NCBI GenBank assembly: GCA_023389295.1
Contig: JAEWEO010000113.1
Coordinates: forward strand, 1 to 13,450
Direction: 5' to 3'
Length of the DNA stretch: 13,450 nucleotides
DNA from: Bacillota bacterium
GTDB taxonomy: Bacteria > Bacillota > Clostridia > Lachnospirales > Lachnospiraceae
This document shows, piece after piece, positions 1 through 7,356 of this stretch (positions are counted from its first letter, which is position 1; each line of letters opens with the position of its first letter). Made by a program: the position numbers and the translations under genes. The notes beneath the pieces are model-generated. The model saw only the letters and a list, made by a program, of their open reading frames with translations. It was not told the origin of the DNA and did not search any database.

Positions 1-62
1 ACCTCCTATGTATTATTTTTGTGGTTGGCAAACCTACAATTATTATAACATAGGAGGTTTTT
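1..62 (+). terminator. Long dyad with T-tract, probable terminator of an upstream plus-strand gene
   Basis: ACCTCCTATG at 1-10 is exactly complementary to CATAGGAGGT at 49-58, and a second smaller stem (about 20-26 with 31-38) lies inside the loop, giving a stacked or cruciform fold. Five T residues (58-62) follow on the plus strand, as in a rho-independent terminator. The gene it would serve lies outside the window. The large loop is unusual for a plain terminator, so a small mobile or repeat element end is an alternative. Confidence 0.5.
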
Positions 63-87
63 ACTTGAAGCTAAAGCACTGGGAACG

Positions 88-114
88 CACCTGCATAGCA
101 GGTGGTTTATTTTA
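88..114 (+). terminator. Compact GC-rich hairpin followed by T-rich run
   Basis: CACCTGC (88-94) and GCAGGTG (98-104) form a perfect 7-bp stem with a 3-base ATA loop, followed by GTTTATTTTAT. This has the shape of a rho-independent terminator on the plus strand and is the second one in tandem after the dyad at 1-58. Hairpins of this shape also occur near the right ends of IS200/IS605-type elements, but no transposase is visible here to support that. Confidence 0.5.
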
Positions 115-124
115 TCTGCGATAC

Positions 125-168
125 AAAAAAGCATTGTATTATGCTATGTTTCACACATAATACAATGC
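125..168 (-). terminator. Rho-independent terminator of the flavodoxin-like gene
   Basis: A perfect 13-bp inverted repeat pairs 131-143 with 156-168 around a 12-base loop. Read on the minus strand the stem is followed directly by six T residues (130 down to 125). It sits about 30 bases past the stop codon of the minus-strand flavodoxin-like gene, which it most likely ends. Confidence 0.85.
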
Positions 169-197
169 TCTGTTAACCGCCAAATTTTGAAGATCTT

Positions 198-1157
198 TTA
201 TTGCTGCCCATACTGAATGTATGGTTGTTTTAACTCTTTTAGATTTGGAATCTGTCCGGGACCTACTGCACAGGTTTTTATTTCTGTGGAATGTTCTAAC
301 TTACCTGCATAGGTTAATCTAGATCTTTCTCTTTCTTCTTTACTAAAACGAGTCCTGATCTTTCCATCCTCTAGAGACAATTCTCCTCGAATACCACATA
401 CCGGACATTCTACGTAGGTTTTATCCTTAGAAATCGTCATCATATCACAGTGGCATACGGGGCAGGCTCCCTCTTCCTCACTACGCCATTTGGTACGTTC
501 CTCCTCTGATGTAGCCTCCAGCGCTTCAACGATATGCTGGCCAATCGCTTTTGAGCGATTCATAACTACCTCATTACCTAGTACATGCTCATAGGCCATA
601 GCACCGTGGTATTCATACATATCAATGACATCGATGCCCATGGACATTGTAAACTCGTACATAACCGGAAGATTAAATGCCAGCCAGTTCTTTGTCATGG
701 CACCGCCTACTGAGATCAATGCGCCCACTCTAGGTTTGAACGAACGTACATCCGGAAGTTCTTCTTCTTTCTTTCCTTTTTGTAACCCTTCCTCATAAGT
801 AACTTTACGAAATGTAATATCATGGGAAGGACCAAGTCTATCGCAAACCGTCTTAAATCTGCCGGTAGGAGAAAGTACATAGGTAGGAGACCCAACAATT
901 ACTGCATCACATTCCATCAAAGCTTCTTCTAAAATATGAAAATCATCCTTGATTGGACAATTTCCTTTCCCTCTACCTGAGACCATTCCAACAACACAGG
1001 AAATACAGCCAGTACAAATTTTGATATCTAATTCATCCGCCCGGATAAACTTCACTTCATTTCCAGCTTTTTCACATTCCATTAATGCATGTTTTATCAT
1101 TACCTCTGTGTTACCCATCTTTCGTCCAAAAGAAACACCAAGAACTTTTTTACTCAT
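198..1157 (-). CDS. Flavodoxin-fold NAD(P)H/FMN reductase-like protein with Cys cluster and C-terminal zinc ribbon
   Basis: The 319-aa protein starts as a flavodoxin-like/NADPH-dependent FMN reductase domain: strand MSKKVLGVSFG, then GNTEVMIKHAL, and the FMN-loop-like segment VGSPTYVLSPTGRFK at about 88-102. Four cysteines (C48, C51, C54 and C67, in CTGCISC and NCPIKDD) recall iron-sulfur flavoproteins and related multimeric reductases. A second cysteine set (C232, C235, C251, C254, in two CPVC knuckles) looks like a zinc ribbon. The expected role is cytoplasmic electron transfer or reduction of a quinone, nitro or other small substrate; the true substrate cannot be read. I chose the ATG at 1157 because AAAGGAAAGAGG precedes it at good spacing; a longer frame from 1223 lacks both a ribosome site and flavodoxin-like sequence. 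It is a single gene with its own terminator at 125-168. Confidence 0.85.
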   Translation of the reverse strand: MSKKVLGVSFGRKMGNTEVMIKHALMECEKAGNEVKFIRADELDIKICTGCISCVVGMVSGRGKGNCPIKDDFHILEEALMECDAVIVGSPTYVLSPTGRFKTVCDRLGPSHDITFRKVTYEEGLQKGKKEEELPDVRSFKPRVGALISVGGAMTKNWLAFNLPVMYEFTMSMGIDVIDMYEYHGAMAYEHVLGNEVVMNRSKAIGQHIVEALEATSEEERTKWRSEEEGACPVCHCDMMTISKDKTYVECPVCGIRGELSLEDGKIRTRFSKEERERSRLTYAGKLEHSTEIKTCAVGPGQIPNLKELKQPYIQYGQQ

Positions 1158-1340
1158 ATAATACCTCTTTCCTTTATTATCCTTTGTTTTTCGTATACCA
1201 AATAAATAGATTACACACATCAATCATTGCCAATACTTAAACTGACTTAATTATAATGATAATTTCTTGAGCATGCATTCAATAAATTATTCTAAATTTT
1301 ACTATCTCTATTCCTTATTCTATATTTTAGATGAAAACGG

Positions 1341-1384
1341 AAAAAATAGAGCAAAAAATCACTTCGATTTTTTACTCTATTTTT
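1341..1384 (-). terminator. Rho-independent terminator of the MFS-regulator operon
   Basis: AAAAATAGAG (1342-1351) pairs with CTCTATTTTT (1375-1384), and AAAAAATC (1353-1360) with GATTTTTT (1366-1373), giving an 18-bp stem with one internal mismatch and a 5-base loop. On the minus strand it lies 3 bases past the TAG of the ArsR-type gene and ends in a T-run. It is A/T-rich and nearly symmetric, so it might also work on the plus strand, though no plus-strand gene reaches it. Confidence 0.85.
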
Positions 1385-1386
1385 AA

Positions 1387-2475
1387 CTAGCTTTCCCTAA
1401 AGAAACGCTTGATGTCTTCTAGATGTTCACAGATACGATCCAAATCAATGCTATAGTAAACCCTGTTTAAGGATACATCAGCTTTTACAAATCCTTCTTT
1501 TAAAAGTGCATTCACATGATACGATATGGTTGCTGTTGAAAGGTTTAATTCTGTAGCCAATTCCTTACCATAACAAGGCTTTTTACTGATAACTTTTAAT
1601 ATATCCACTTTGCTTTTATCACTTAATAGCTTTCCTATATCCACGATATCATCTGTACTTATTTGATTCTTGGTATCTATAAGTGTTTTGTCAATCAGTA
1701 TCCCTACTCTTATACTATTTGTTATCGGATTTTCCTCTTCATCATTTATCGTAAGCACAATTGCGTAGGGTAAAAATAATACTGGTCGCATTACCGTACA
1801 TGTTTCACAATCCCAAGTGATTTTTAATTTATCATTAATTAAATCAATTATGTTGTTGTCCCGTTGGAATTCGCTCCAATAATGTTCAAACTCATCTTCT
1901 AACTGAGCTATTTCATCCCCATGTCGATTGATGATAAGACCTATAACCTCTGATAATATTTCATACACCTCATCATAATAATATTTCTGATTGTTAAAAA
2001 TCTTAATTACATCCCATCTAGCATCTTTGTCATAGGAGGAGGAATCAATGAATGAGATTAAATCTGATAGCGTTTTTAATCGTTCCTTATCCGATGATGT
2101 AATTTCTTCATCTCCAATGATATCTGCAAATTCAAAAATTCTATCTTCCTCTGTGAAGTTTTTCATACGCTCTTCATAGGCAACGAGTTCATTATCACAA
2201 CTTCTAGTTCTCCACAAAAGAGCTAGCGATGCCAGAGTAGAGAACTCCATGCTACGTTCTTTAAAATAATAATCGATTTGATCCTTTTTATCTAAAAGAT
2301 GATCTCGTACATCATTAAAAATATTCTGTACTAATTCTAATTTTTTTATCTTTCTTTCAGCTTCTTGTTGTGTTTCTCCCTGATGAGTAGTTTTAGGCTT
2401 AACAAAATCACCGTTATTTACCCATTGATAGAGTAGAAAAAATGCCTCATCCATTAGGTTGAAGTGTTGTAACAT
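1387..2475 (-). CDS. Long transcriptional regulator with C-terminal ArsR-type winged helix-turn-helix
   Basis: About 362 aa. The last 85 residues form an ArsR/SmtB-like DNA-binding domain: LLSDKSKVDILKVISKKPC, then GKELATELNLSTATISYHV (recognition helix around 313-328), then the wing LLKEGFVKADVSLNRVYYS. The roughly 275 residues before it are acidic, predicted helical and not recognised; one CETC pair is visible. Typical ArsR proteins are near 100 aa, so this is a fusion of an unknown sensor region with the helix-turn-helix. The start is uncertain: ATG 2475 has GGAG 12 bases upstream; ATG 2454 has no clear ribosome site but fits translational coupling; ATG 2538 has GGAGG touching the start codon and would overlap the pump gene by 92 bases. 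The gene is co-transcribed with and overlaps the pump gene, so it probably controls that operon through the dyads at 3826-3898. Confidence 0.8.
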   Translation of the reverse strand: MLQHFNLMDEAFFLLYQWVNNGDFVKPKTTHQGETQQEAERKIKKLELVQNIFNDVRDHLLDKKDQIDYYFKERSMEFSTLASLALLWRTRSCDNELVAYEERMKNFTEEDRIFEFADIIGDEEITSSDKERLKTLSDLISFIDSSSYDKDARWDVIKIFNNQKYYYDEVYEILSEVIGLIINRHGDEIAQLEDEFEHYWSEFQRDNNIIDLINDKLKITWDCETCTVMRPVLFLPYAIVLTINDEEENPITNSIRVGILIDKTLIDTKNQISTDDIVDIGKLLSDKSKVDILKVISKKPCYGKELATELNLSTATISYHVNALLKEGFVKADVSLNRVYYSIDLDRICEHLEDIKRFFRES

Positions 2476-3802
2476 CACCAATTGCTTCTCCAATTGCTTC
2501 TCCAATTGCTTCTTCAGTTGCTTCTCCAATATACTCATCCTCCAAATCATTCTTATTTACTGCTGCAAACCTCTTCTTGTTACATAGCCATATACAAATT
2601 ATGATATCTAATACACCAGCTATCAAAAAAATGATTTCTGTTGATACAAAGCCAGCAACAGCACTCACAAGAAAAGAAACAATCGGCATAGCTGCCACGC
2701 AAGCAGCTCCAAAGAGTGCTGAGGTTCTTGCCATATAACCTTCTTCTATATTTTTCACAAATTCTACACTTGCATAACTGGATAGAAAAGAAATTGCTAA
2801 ACCAACTACACACACAATCAATGCAACTAAAATATATTTAATCAAATTAGAGGAAATAAATCTACCAACGAGAACAAAGCTCAAATAGGTTAGACCTATG
2901 GAATAACCGCCTAAGGTTGTAATCCATCTCCCTTTCAACTTTTGACTAATGTAGGGATAGCAAGCCGCCCCTATAACCATCCCAACGGAAATAAAACATC
3001 CAAGTACCGATAACATCAGCTCATTTGTACGAAGCACCTCACTAACTAATGGCGCCATCAAACAGTTAAAGGGAACTAAAATGGCATTTAAAAACACTGC
3101 CAAGACAACAAAATATCGAAGCAATGGATTTTTCCTCAAATAAACGAATCCACCCTTTAAATTGTCTACATATTCATTCACATTTATTTTTGCCTTAGCT
3201 AAGTTTTCTTCTCTCACTCTTAGGGTTAATAGTATGACAGCAGAAATCAAGAAGGTTGCCATATCTATAAATATTGCCGTTGAGACAGAAAAGGTAGCTA
3301 TAATAATTCCACCGATACCAATTCCTATTAACTCCATAATACTATTGGCACTTTTATTTAAAGATAATCCAAACTCATAGTATTTCTTATCCAAAAGTTT
3401 AGGTAAAAGCGCTGTAGAAGCAGGACCTCGAAAAGCTTCCGCACAAGAAATGATTAGAGTTGCTATCAAAATAATCCATTGGTTAAGAATGCCTAATACA
3501 AATGCGGTTGCAACCATACCAACGCATAACCCTCGTATAATATCTGTAATTACCATAATGCGTTTTTTATTCTTTCCTTCAATCATTGCACCTGCAAAAG
3601 GCTGTAAAAATATGGTTGGTAAACGATTAATACCAAAGATGATAGCTGACCATGCAGCACTTTGCGTGACTTCATATACCAGCCAAACAAATGCTATACT
3701 GTCAATGGAATCGCCAAAACGATTGATAATATCTGCTATTACAGTTTTCATAAATTCCTTCTGATGAAGTATATCTTTGTAACCTATTTTCTTCTCCTTC
3801 AT
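2447..3802 (-). CDS. MFS efflux transporter, DHA3 (macrolide-efflux-like) type
   Basis: A 451-aa integral membrane protein with about ten to twelve hydrophobic segments. The N-terminal region (FGDSIDSIAFVWLVYEVTQS, then a loop with GAMIEGKNKKRIMVITD at 71-87) matches the DHA3 branch of the major facilitator superfamily, which exports macrolides and other drugs or peptides by proton antiport. Substrate is not predictable. ATG 3802 was chosen because GGGAGG lies 7 bases upstream; a longer frame to 3844 would run back into the operator dyad. The C-terminus ends in a low-complexity acidic tail with EAIG repeats encoded by the tandem repeat at 2479-2530. Its stop codon lies inside the start region of the downstream regulator gene. 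The pattern of pump plus helix-turn-helix gene behind a dyad-flanked promoter suggests inducible efflux. Confidence 0.88.
   Translation of the reverse strand: MKEKKIGYKDILHQKEFMKTVIADIINRFGDSIDSIAFVWLVYEVTQSAAWSAIIFGINRLPTIFLQPFAGAMIEGKNKKRIMVITDIIRGLCVGMVATAFVLGILNQWIILIATLIISCAEAFRGPASTALLPKLLDKKYYEFGLSLNKSANSIMELIGIGIGGIIIATFSVSTAIFIDMATFLISAVILLTLRVREENLAKAKINVNEYVDNLKGGFVYLRKNPLLRYFVVLAVFLNAILVPFNCLMAPLVSEVLRTNELMLSVLGCFISVGMVIGAACYPYISQKLKGRWITTLGGYSIGLTYLSFVLVGRFISSNLIKYILVALIVCVVGLAISFLSSYASVEFVKNIEEGYMARTSALFGAACVAAMPIVSFLVSAVAGFVSTEIIFLIAGVLDIIICIWLCNKKRFAAVNKNDLEDEYIGEATEEAIGEAIGEAIGDVTTLQPNG
2479..2530. repeat. 12-bp tandem repeat (about 4.3 copies) inside the gene overlap
   Basis: Units at 2479, 2491, 2503 and 2515 are CAATTGCTTCTC, the same, CAATTGCTTCTT and CAGTTGCTTCTC, followed by a partial CAAT. 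On the minus strand the repeat encodes the EAIG-EAIG-EAIG tail of the MFS protein. In another frame it reads KQLE repeats, which belong to the regulator only if that gene starts upstream of 2475. Each unit carries a GGAG or near copy, so the repeat also supplies the likely ribosome site for the regulator. Loss or gain of a unit keeps both frames because the period is four codons. Confidence 0.95.
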
Positions 3803-3825
3803 TTGATTGCCTCCCTTATTCATTA

Positions 3826-3898
3826 ATACTATGTTAGATATCACTCTAACATAGTATTAGATATATGTCAACACATTTGTTAGTGTTCCATCTAACAA
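3826..3898 (-). promoter_or_regulatory. Promoter of the MFS-regulator operon with two matching operator dyads
   Basis: On the minus strand a consensus -35 TTGACA (3871-3866) is followed after 17 bases by TAGAGT (3848-3843), preceded by TG as an extended -10. A perfect 13-bp inverted repeat (3826-3838 with 3845-3857, 6-base spacer) covers the -10 and start region. A second dyad, TTGTTAG (3877-3883) with CTAACAA (3892-3898), sits just upstream of the -35. Both share the core GTTAGW-N6-WCTAAC, and their centres are 46 bp apart. Inference: these are repressor sites, most likely for the linked ArsR-type regulator, so that binding blocks polymerase on both sides. Confidence 0.75.
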
Positions 3899-4019
3899 GT
3901 AGTTATATATATATTTAACATAAACCAACCAAGTTATGTCTAAGCACATGTTTTATCCTTCCCTTAGAATAGCTCTGTCCTAAAGACTTCTTATCCTGCA
4001 AAATATTCTTTCTATAATC
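3899..4019. other. Non-coding spacer between the MFS promoter and the araB terminator
   Basis: With the promoter to its left and the terminator and microsatellite to its right, this belongs to a gene-free stretch of about 360 bases (3803-4165). It is AT-rich, has a short dyad ACATAA/TTATGT around 3918-3940, and shows no ribosome site or convincing reading frame. Nothing functional can be assigned. Confidence 0.5.
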
Positions 4020-4098
4020 AAAAAAGAGCCTGGTAGTGTACTTCCCCGTCATACGTTAGATTTATATCCAACTTTAGGAGTCAGTTCATACCAAGCTC
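4020..4098 (-). terminator. Long-loop terminator of the araAB operon, with an IS3-end-like insert in the loop
   Basis: GAGCCTGGTA (4026-4035) pairs with TACCAAGCTC (4089-4098), a 10-bp stem with one G-U pair; on the minus strand it is followed by TTTTTT. It lies about 70 bases past the araB stop. The 53-base loop has its own stem (GTTAGAT 4055-4061 with ATCCAAC 4066-4072). The loop edges, TGTACTTCCCC on the left and GGAGTCAGTTCA on the right, are imperfect inverted repeats resembling IS3-family tips. The stem plus T-run supports termination; the IS origin is inference. Confidence 0.6.
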
Positions 4099-4114
4099 AT
4101 TTATTTGATTACTG

Positions 4115-4160
4115 ATTTATTTATTTATTTACTTATTTATTTATTTACTTATTTATTTAT
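4115..4160. repeat. ATTT tetranucleotide microsatellite just past araB
   Basis: About 46 bases of TTTA/ATTT units, with two TTTACTTATTTA interruptions spaced about 16 bases apart. It begins 5 bases past the araB stop codon on the minus-strand side and is non-coding. It separates the stop from the terminator stem. Such tracts change length by slippage; whether this one has any role is unknown. Confidence 0.9.
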
Positions 4161-4165
4161 TCTTA

Positions 4166-5842
4166 TTACCTTCCGGCTACTACTTCCGCTTTCATAGCCT
4201 TTAAACGTTTCATTACATCATTTTCGCCTCTACCAAAATAATCGTGAAGAAGCTTATATTCTTCGTACAACTTTGTATAAGCTTTTACATTCTCGGGAAT
4301 TGGCATATACACCTCATCCTTCACCTTACCCATAACCTTAGCTGCATCAAAAATTGTATCATAACCACCTCTATCTTTACCTGCCGCTACAGCACCAAAC
4401 ATGGCTGCCCCAAGTGCTGGGGTCTGATCAGAAGCGGAGATTTTTATAGGTTTGTTGGTTACGTCCGCATATATTTGCATCATCATTTTATTCTTCCAGG
4501 AAATACCACCACAAGCATATAATTCATTAATCTCAACTCCTGATTTCTCAAATGTCTCAATGATCATGTTCTTACCATAAGCAGTCGCTTCAATCAATGC
4601 ACGATAAAGCTCATGAGGCTTTGTTGTTAGCGTCATACCAAGGATCATCCCCGTAAGATCTACATCTACAAGAACAGATCGGTTACCATTCCACCAATCA
4701 AGAGCCAGAAGACCGCTTTCACCAACCTTTAGCTTTGATGCCTCATCAGTGAGGTATTGATGTATGCCTTTTCCTGCTGCCTCTGCTTCTTCATAAACAT
4801 ATTTTGGAATGCATTCTTCTACCAGCCATTCAAAATGATCTCCAACGCAAGATTGACCCGCTTCATATCCATAAAATCCGGGCAATACTCCATCTTCAAC
4901 CACTCCACACATACCAGGCACTATTTTTTCTTCCTTGCCAAGTAAAATATCACAGGTGGAGGTTCCGATAATCATTAACATCTTTCCTGCTTCCGTTATA
5001 CCAACTGCAGGAACTGCAACATGTGCGTCCACATTAGCTATACCAATGGCTGTGCCCGGTAGAAGTCCGGTTAATTCTGCCATCGCAGGCGTTAATTCCC
5101 CTGCCTTTTGCCCAAGAGGATAGATATCAGTACTTAGTTTCTCTTCCACTACATTCTCAAGGCGTGGATCCAAAGCTTTAAAAAATTCTTTTGATGGATA
5201 TCCCTTCTGCTTATGCCAAAGGGCTTTATATCCTGCAGTACAACTGTTACGCTTTTCTTCTCCACATAGCTGCATGGTTACCCAATCCGTAGCCTCCATG
5301 AATCTATCTGCTCTCACATAAATTTCTGGAGCTTCCTCAAGTACCTGCATAATCTTAGGAATCATCCATTCAGAGGAAATTTTTCCACCATAACGGGCAA
5401 GGAATTCTTCTCCTCTTTCCTCTGCTATTTGGTTTAGTCTATTTGCCTGAGCTTGAGCAGCATGATGCTTCCACAATTTTAACCATGCATGGGGCTGACT
5501 TTTCAGCTCTTCATGAAAGCATAAGGGGGTTCCCTCTTTGTCAATGGGGAGTATGGTGCATGCGGTAAAGTCAATTGCAAGACCAATGACATCCTCTTTG
5601 CACACGCCGGACTTACTTAGCACCTTTGGAATAGTAACCTCTAATACCTCAAGATAATCTCTTGGATGCTGTAAAGCCCAGTCAGGTCCTAATTTCGTTC
5701 TATCAGGAAGATACTCATCCATGACGCCATGGGTATATTCTTTTACTGCCTGCTCAACAATCTTTCCGGTTGCTACCTCAACTAAGACAGCTCTACCGCT
5801 TTGTGTACCATAGTCAACACCAATGGAATATTTCTTTGCCAT
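4166..5842 (-). CDS. araB: L-ribulokinase (FGGY family)
   Basis: A 558-aa kinase that phosphorylates L-ribulose to L-ribulose 5-phosphate with ATP, the second step of bacterial L-arabinose use in the cytoplasm. The N-terminal ATP/phosphate motif is IGVDYGTQSGR (7-17); the AraB-type substrate segment is KSQPHAWLKLWKHHAAQ around 114-130; ANVDAHVAVPAVG around 270-281 holds the likely catalytic aspartate D272; a second FGGY nucleotide-site motif is YACGGISWKNKMMMQIYAD near the C-terminus. Length matches the family (about 550-570). The ATG at 5842 has GGAGG five bases upstream; an in-frame ATG at 5854 does not. It lies 17 bases behind araA and is almost certainly co-transcribed with it. Confidence 0.95.
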   Translation of the reverse strand: MAKKYSIGVDYGTQSGRAVLVEVATGKIVEQAVKEYTHGVMDEYLPDRTKLGPDWALQHPRDYLEVLEVTIPKVLSKSGVCKEDVIGLAIDFTACTILPIDKEGTPLCFHEELKSQPHAWLKLWKHHAAQAQANRLNQIAEERGEEFLARYGGKISSEWMIPKIMQVLEEAPEIYVRADRFMEATDWVTMQLCGEEKRNSCTAGYKALWHKQKGYPSKEFFKALDPRLENVVEEKLSTDIYPLGQKAGELTPAMAELTGLLPGTAIGIANVDAHVAVPAVGITEAGKMLMIIGTSTCDILLGKEEKIVPGMCGVVEDGVLPGFYGYEAGQSCVGDHFEWLVEECIPKYVYEEAEAAGKGIHQYLTDEASKLKVGESGLLALDWWNGNRSVLVDVDLTGMILGMTLTTKPHELYRALIEATAYGKNMIIETFEKSGVEINELYACGGISWKNKMMMQIYADVTNKPIKISASDQTPALGAAMFGAVAAGKDRGGYDTIFDAAKVMGKVKDEVYMPIPENVKAYTKLYEEYKLLHDYFGRGENDVMKRLKAMKAEVVAGR

Positions 5843-5859
5843 ATTAGCCTCCATATTCT

Positions 5860-7356
5860 TTATTTAAATGCGATGGAATTCCATCGAAGTTCATTCTTTA
5901 AGTTTCTTATGGTTGTGTCCTTATCAATGTAAACTGTTTCTATTCCCATAATATCAGCCCAGTCACCGATTTGCTCTGCAGTAAGATCATAAGTGAAGGC
6001 TGTATGATGTGCTCCGCCTGCTAAAATCCAAGCTTCAGCCCCTGTTGCCAGATTAGGTTGCGGACGCCAGAAGGCTGTTGCTACCGGGAGCTTTGGCATC
6101 GGTATATCCTGCGGTAAGCATTCAACATCATTAATGATTAAACGGAAACGATTACCCATATCAACCAGAGAAGCAGCCACACCCTTGCCTGGTTTTGAAG
6201 TAAATACAAGACGTGCCGGATCCTCACGATTACCCATGGATAAAGGACATACTTTAATTCCAATGGGTCCGCTAGAGATCGTCGGACATACTTCAAGCAT
6301 GTGAGCCTGTAAGATACCCTCCTTACCCTTTACTAGGTTATAGGTATAATCCTCCATGAAAGAGGTACCCTTAGCGTCCTTCATTCCTTGTGTCATTATC
6401 TTCATTAAACGAACCATAGCTGCGGTTTTCCAGTCACCTTCACCGCCAAAGCCATAGCCTTTTTCCATTAATCTTTGAATTGCAAGTCCGGGAAGCTGTT
6501 GTAATCCTGCTAATACCTCAAAATTAGTAACAATGGCATGATAGTTTTTTTCCTCTAAAAATCTCTCAAATCCTATCTCAATTCCAGCTTGAACTGCTAC
6601 GTGTTTTCTAAACTCTCCCGGGTCTCTTCCCTCAAGTAAAATATCATAGGTGCTATAGTACTCTTCCACCAAAGCATCTATTTCCTTATCAGAGACAGCT
6701 TTAACATACTCTGCAATATCGGTGATGTTATAGGCATCAATTTCCCAGCCAAATTTAATCTGTGCCTCAACTTTATCACCTTCCGTTACAGCAACATTTC
6801 TCATGTTATCGCCTACACGAAGGATACGGATGTGGCTGCTCTCTACAACACCGATGGCAGTTCTCATCCAATCCGCTATTCTTCTTTGTACCTCAGGGTC
6901 ATTCCAGTAGCCTACGACTACCTTTCTCTCAATACCCATGCGGCTTACGATATGTCCATATTCACGATCTCCGTGTGCAGACTGATTCGTATTCATGAAA
7001 TCCATATCAATGGAGGCATAAGGTATTTCTTCATTAAATTGTGTATGTAAATGTAATAGTGGTTTTCTAAACTCCTGTAACCCCAAAATCCATGATTTTG
7101 CCGGGGAGAAAGTATGCATCCAGGTAATAACACCAGCACAGTTCTCATCAGTATTAGCATCCTGAAAAACTTTGCGAATCGATGTGCTATCAATTAAGGT
7201 AGGCTTTAAGATTACCTCAAAAGGTAATAAACCGGATTTATTTAATCCCTCAACCATAATTCTCGAATGGTTAGCAACCTCCTTTAAACATTCATCCCCA
7301 TATAAAGCCTGTGATCCTGTAGCAAACCAGAATTTGTACTCCTTATTCTTTAACAT
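5860..7356 (-). CDS. araA: L-arabinose isomerase
   Basis: A 498-aa enzyme converting L-arabinose to L-ribulose, the first step of the pathway; the length matches E. coli AraA (500 aa). The metal- and substrate-binding residues of the family can be placed: E306 in GYGFGGEGDWK, E335 in SFMEDYTYN, H352 in LQAHMLEVCPTI and H450/H451 in GGAHHTAFT. The N-terminus (YKFWFATGSQALYG) and the ITWMHTFSPAKSWI segment are typical of the family. GGGAGGT lies 5 bases before the ATG. It is the first gene of the araAB pair, with the AraC-type regulator gene upstream in the same direction across a 251-base spacer that should hold its promoter. Confidence 0.97.
   Translation of the reverse strand: MLKNKEYKFWFATGSQALYGDECLKEVANHSRIMVEGLNKSGLLPFEVILKPTLIDSTSIRKVFQDANTDENCAGVITWMHTFSPAKSWILGLQEFRKPLLHLHTQFNEEIPYASIDMDFMNTNQSAHGDREYGHIVSRMGIERKVVVGYWNDPEVQRRIADWMRTAIGVVESSHIRILRVGDNMRNVAVTEGDKVEAQIKFGWEIDAYNITDIAEYVKAVSDKEIDALVEEYYSTYDILLEGRDPGEFRKHVAVQAGIEIGFERFLEEKNYHAIVTNFEVLAGLQQLPGLAIQRLMEKGYGFGGEGDWKTAAMVRLMKIMTQGMKDAKGTSFMEDYTYNLVKGKEGILQAHMLEVCPTISSGPIGIKVCPLSMGNREDPARLVFTSKPGKGVAASLVDMGNRFRLIINDVECLPQDIPMPKLPVATAFWRPQPNLATGAEAWILAGGAHHTAFTYDLTAEQIGDWADIMGIETVYIDKDTTIRNLKNELRWNSIAFK

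Noticed and set aside
1249..1264. Dyad AATTAT-AATG-ATAATT overlapping a TATAAT on the minus strand, upstream of the flavodoxin-like gene, considered as a Fur-type or other operator and promoter.
   Set aside because: No acceptable -35 at 16-18 bases, and the motif is all A/T except one G, so it is expected by chance in this spacer.
2479..2530. Short regular repeat considered as a CRISPR-like array.
   Set aside because: Units are 12 bp with no spacers, and they are coding.
3162..3764. Plus-strand open frames of 72 and 104 codons opposite the MFS gene.
   Set aside because: No ribosome site, and hydrophobic composition mirrors the antisense of membrane-protein codons; they are shadows of the transporter gene.
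4244..5123. Several plus-strand open frames opposite araB.
   Set aside because: Antisense shadows of a clearly conserved kinase gene, with no start signals of their own.
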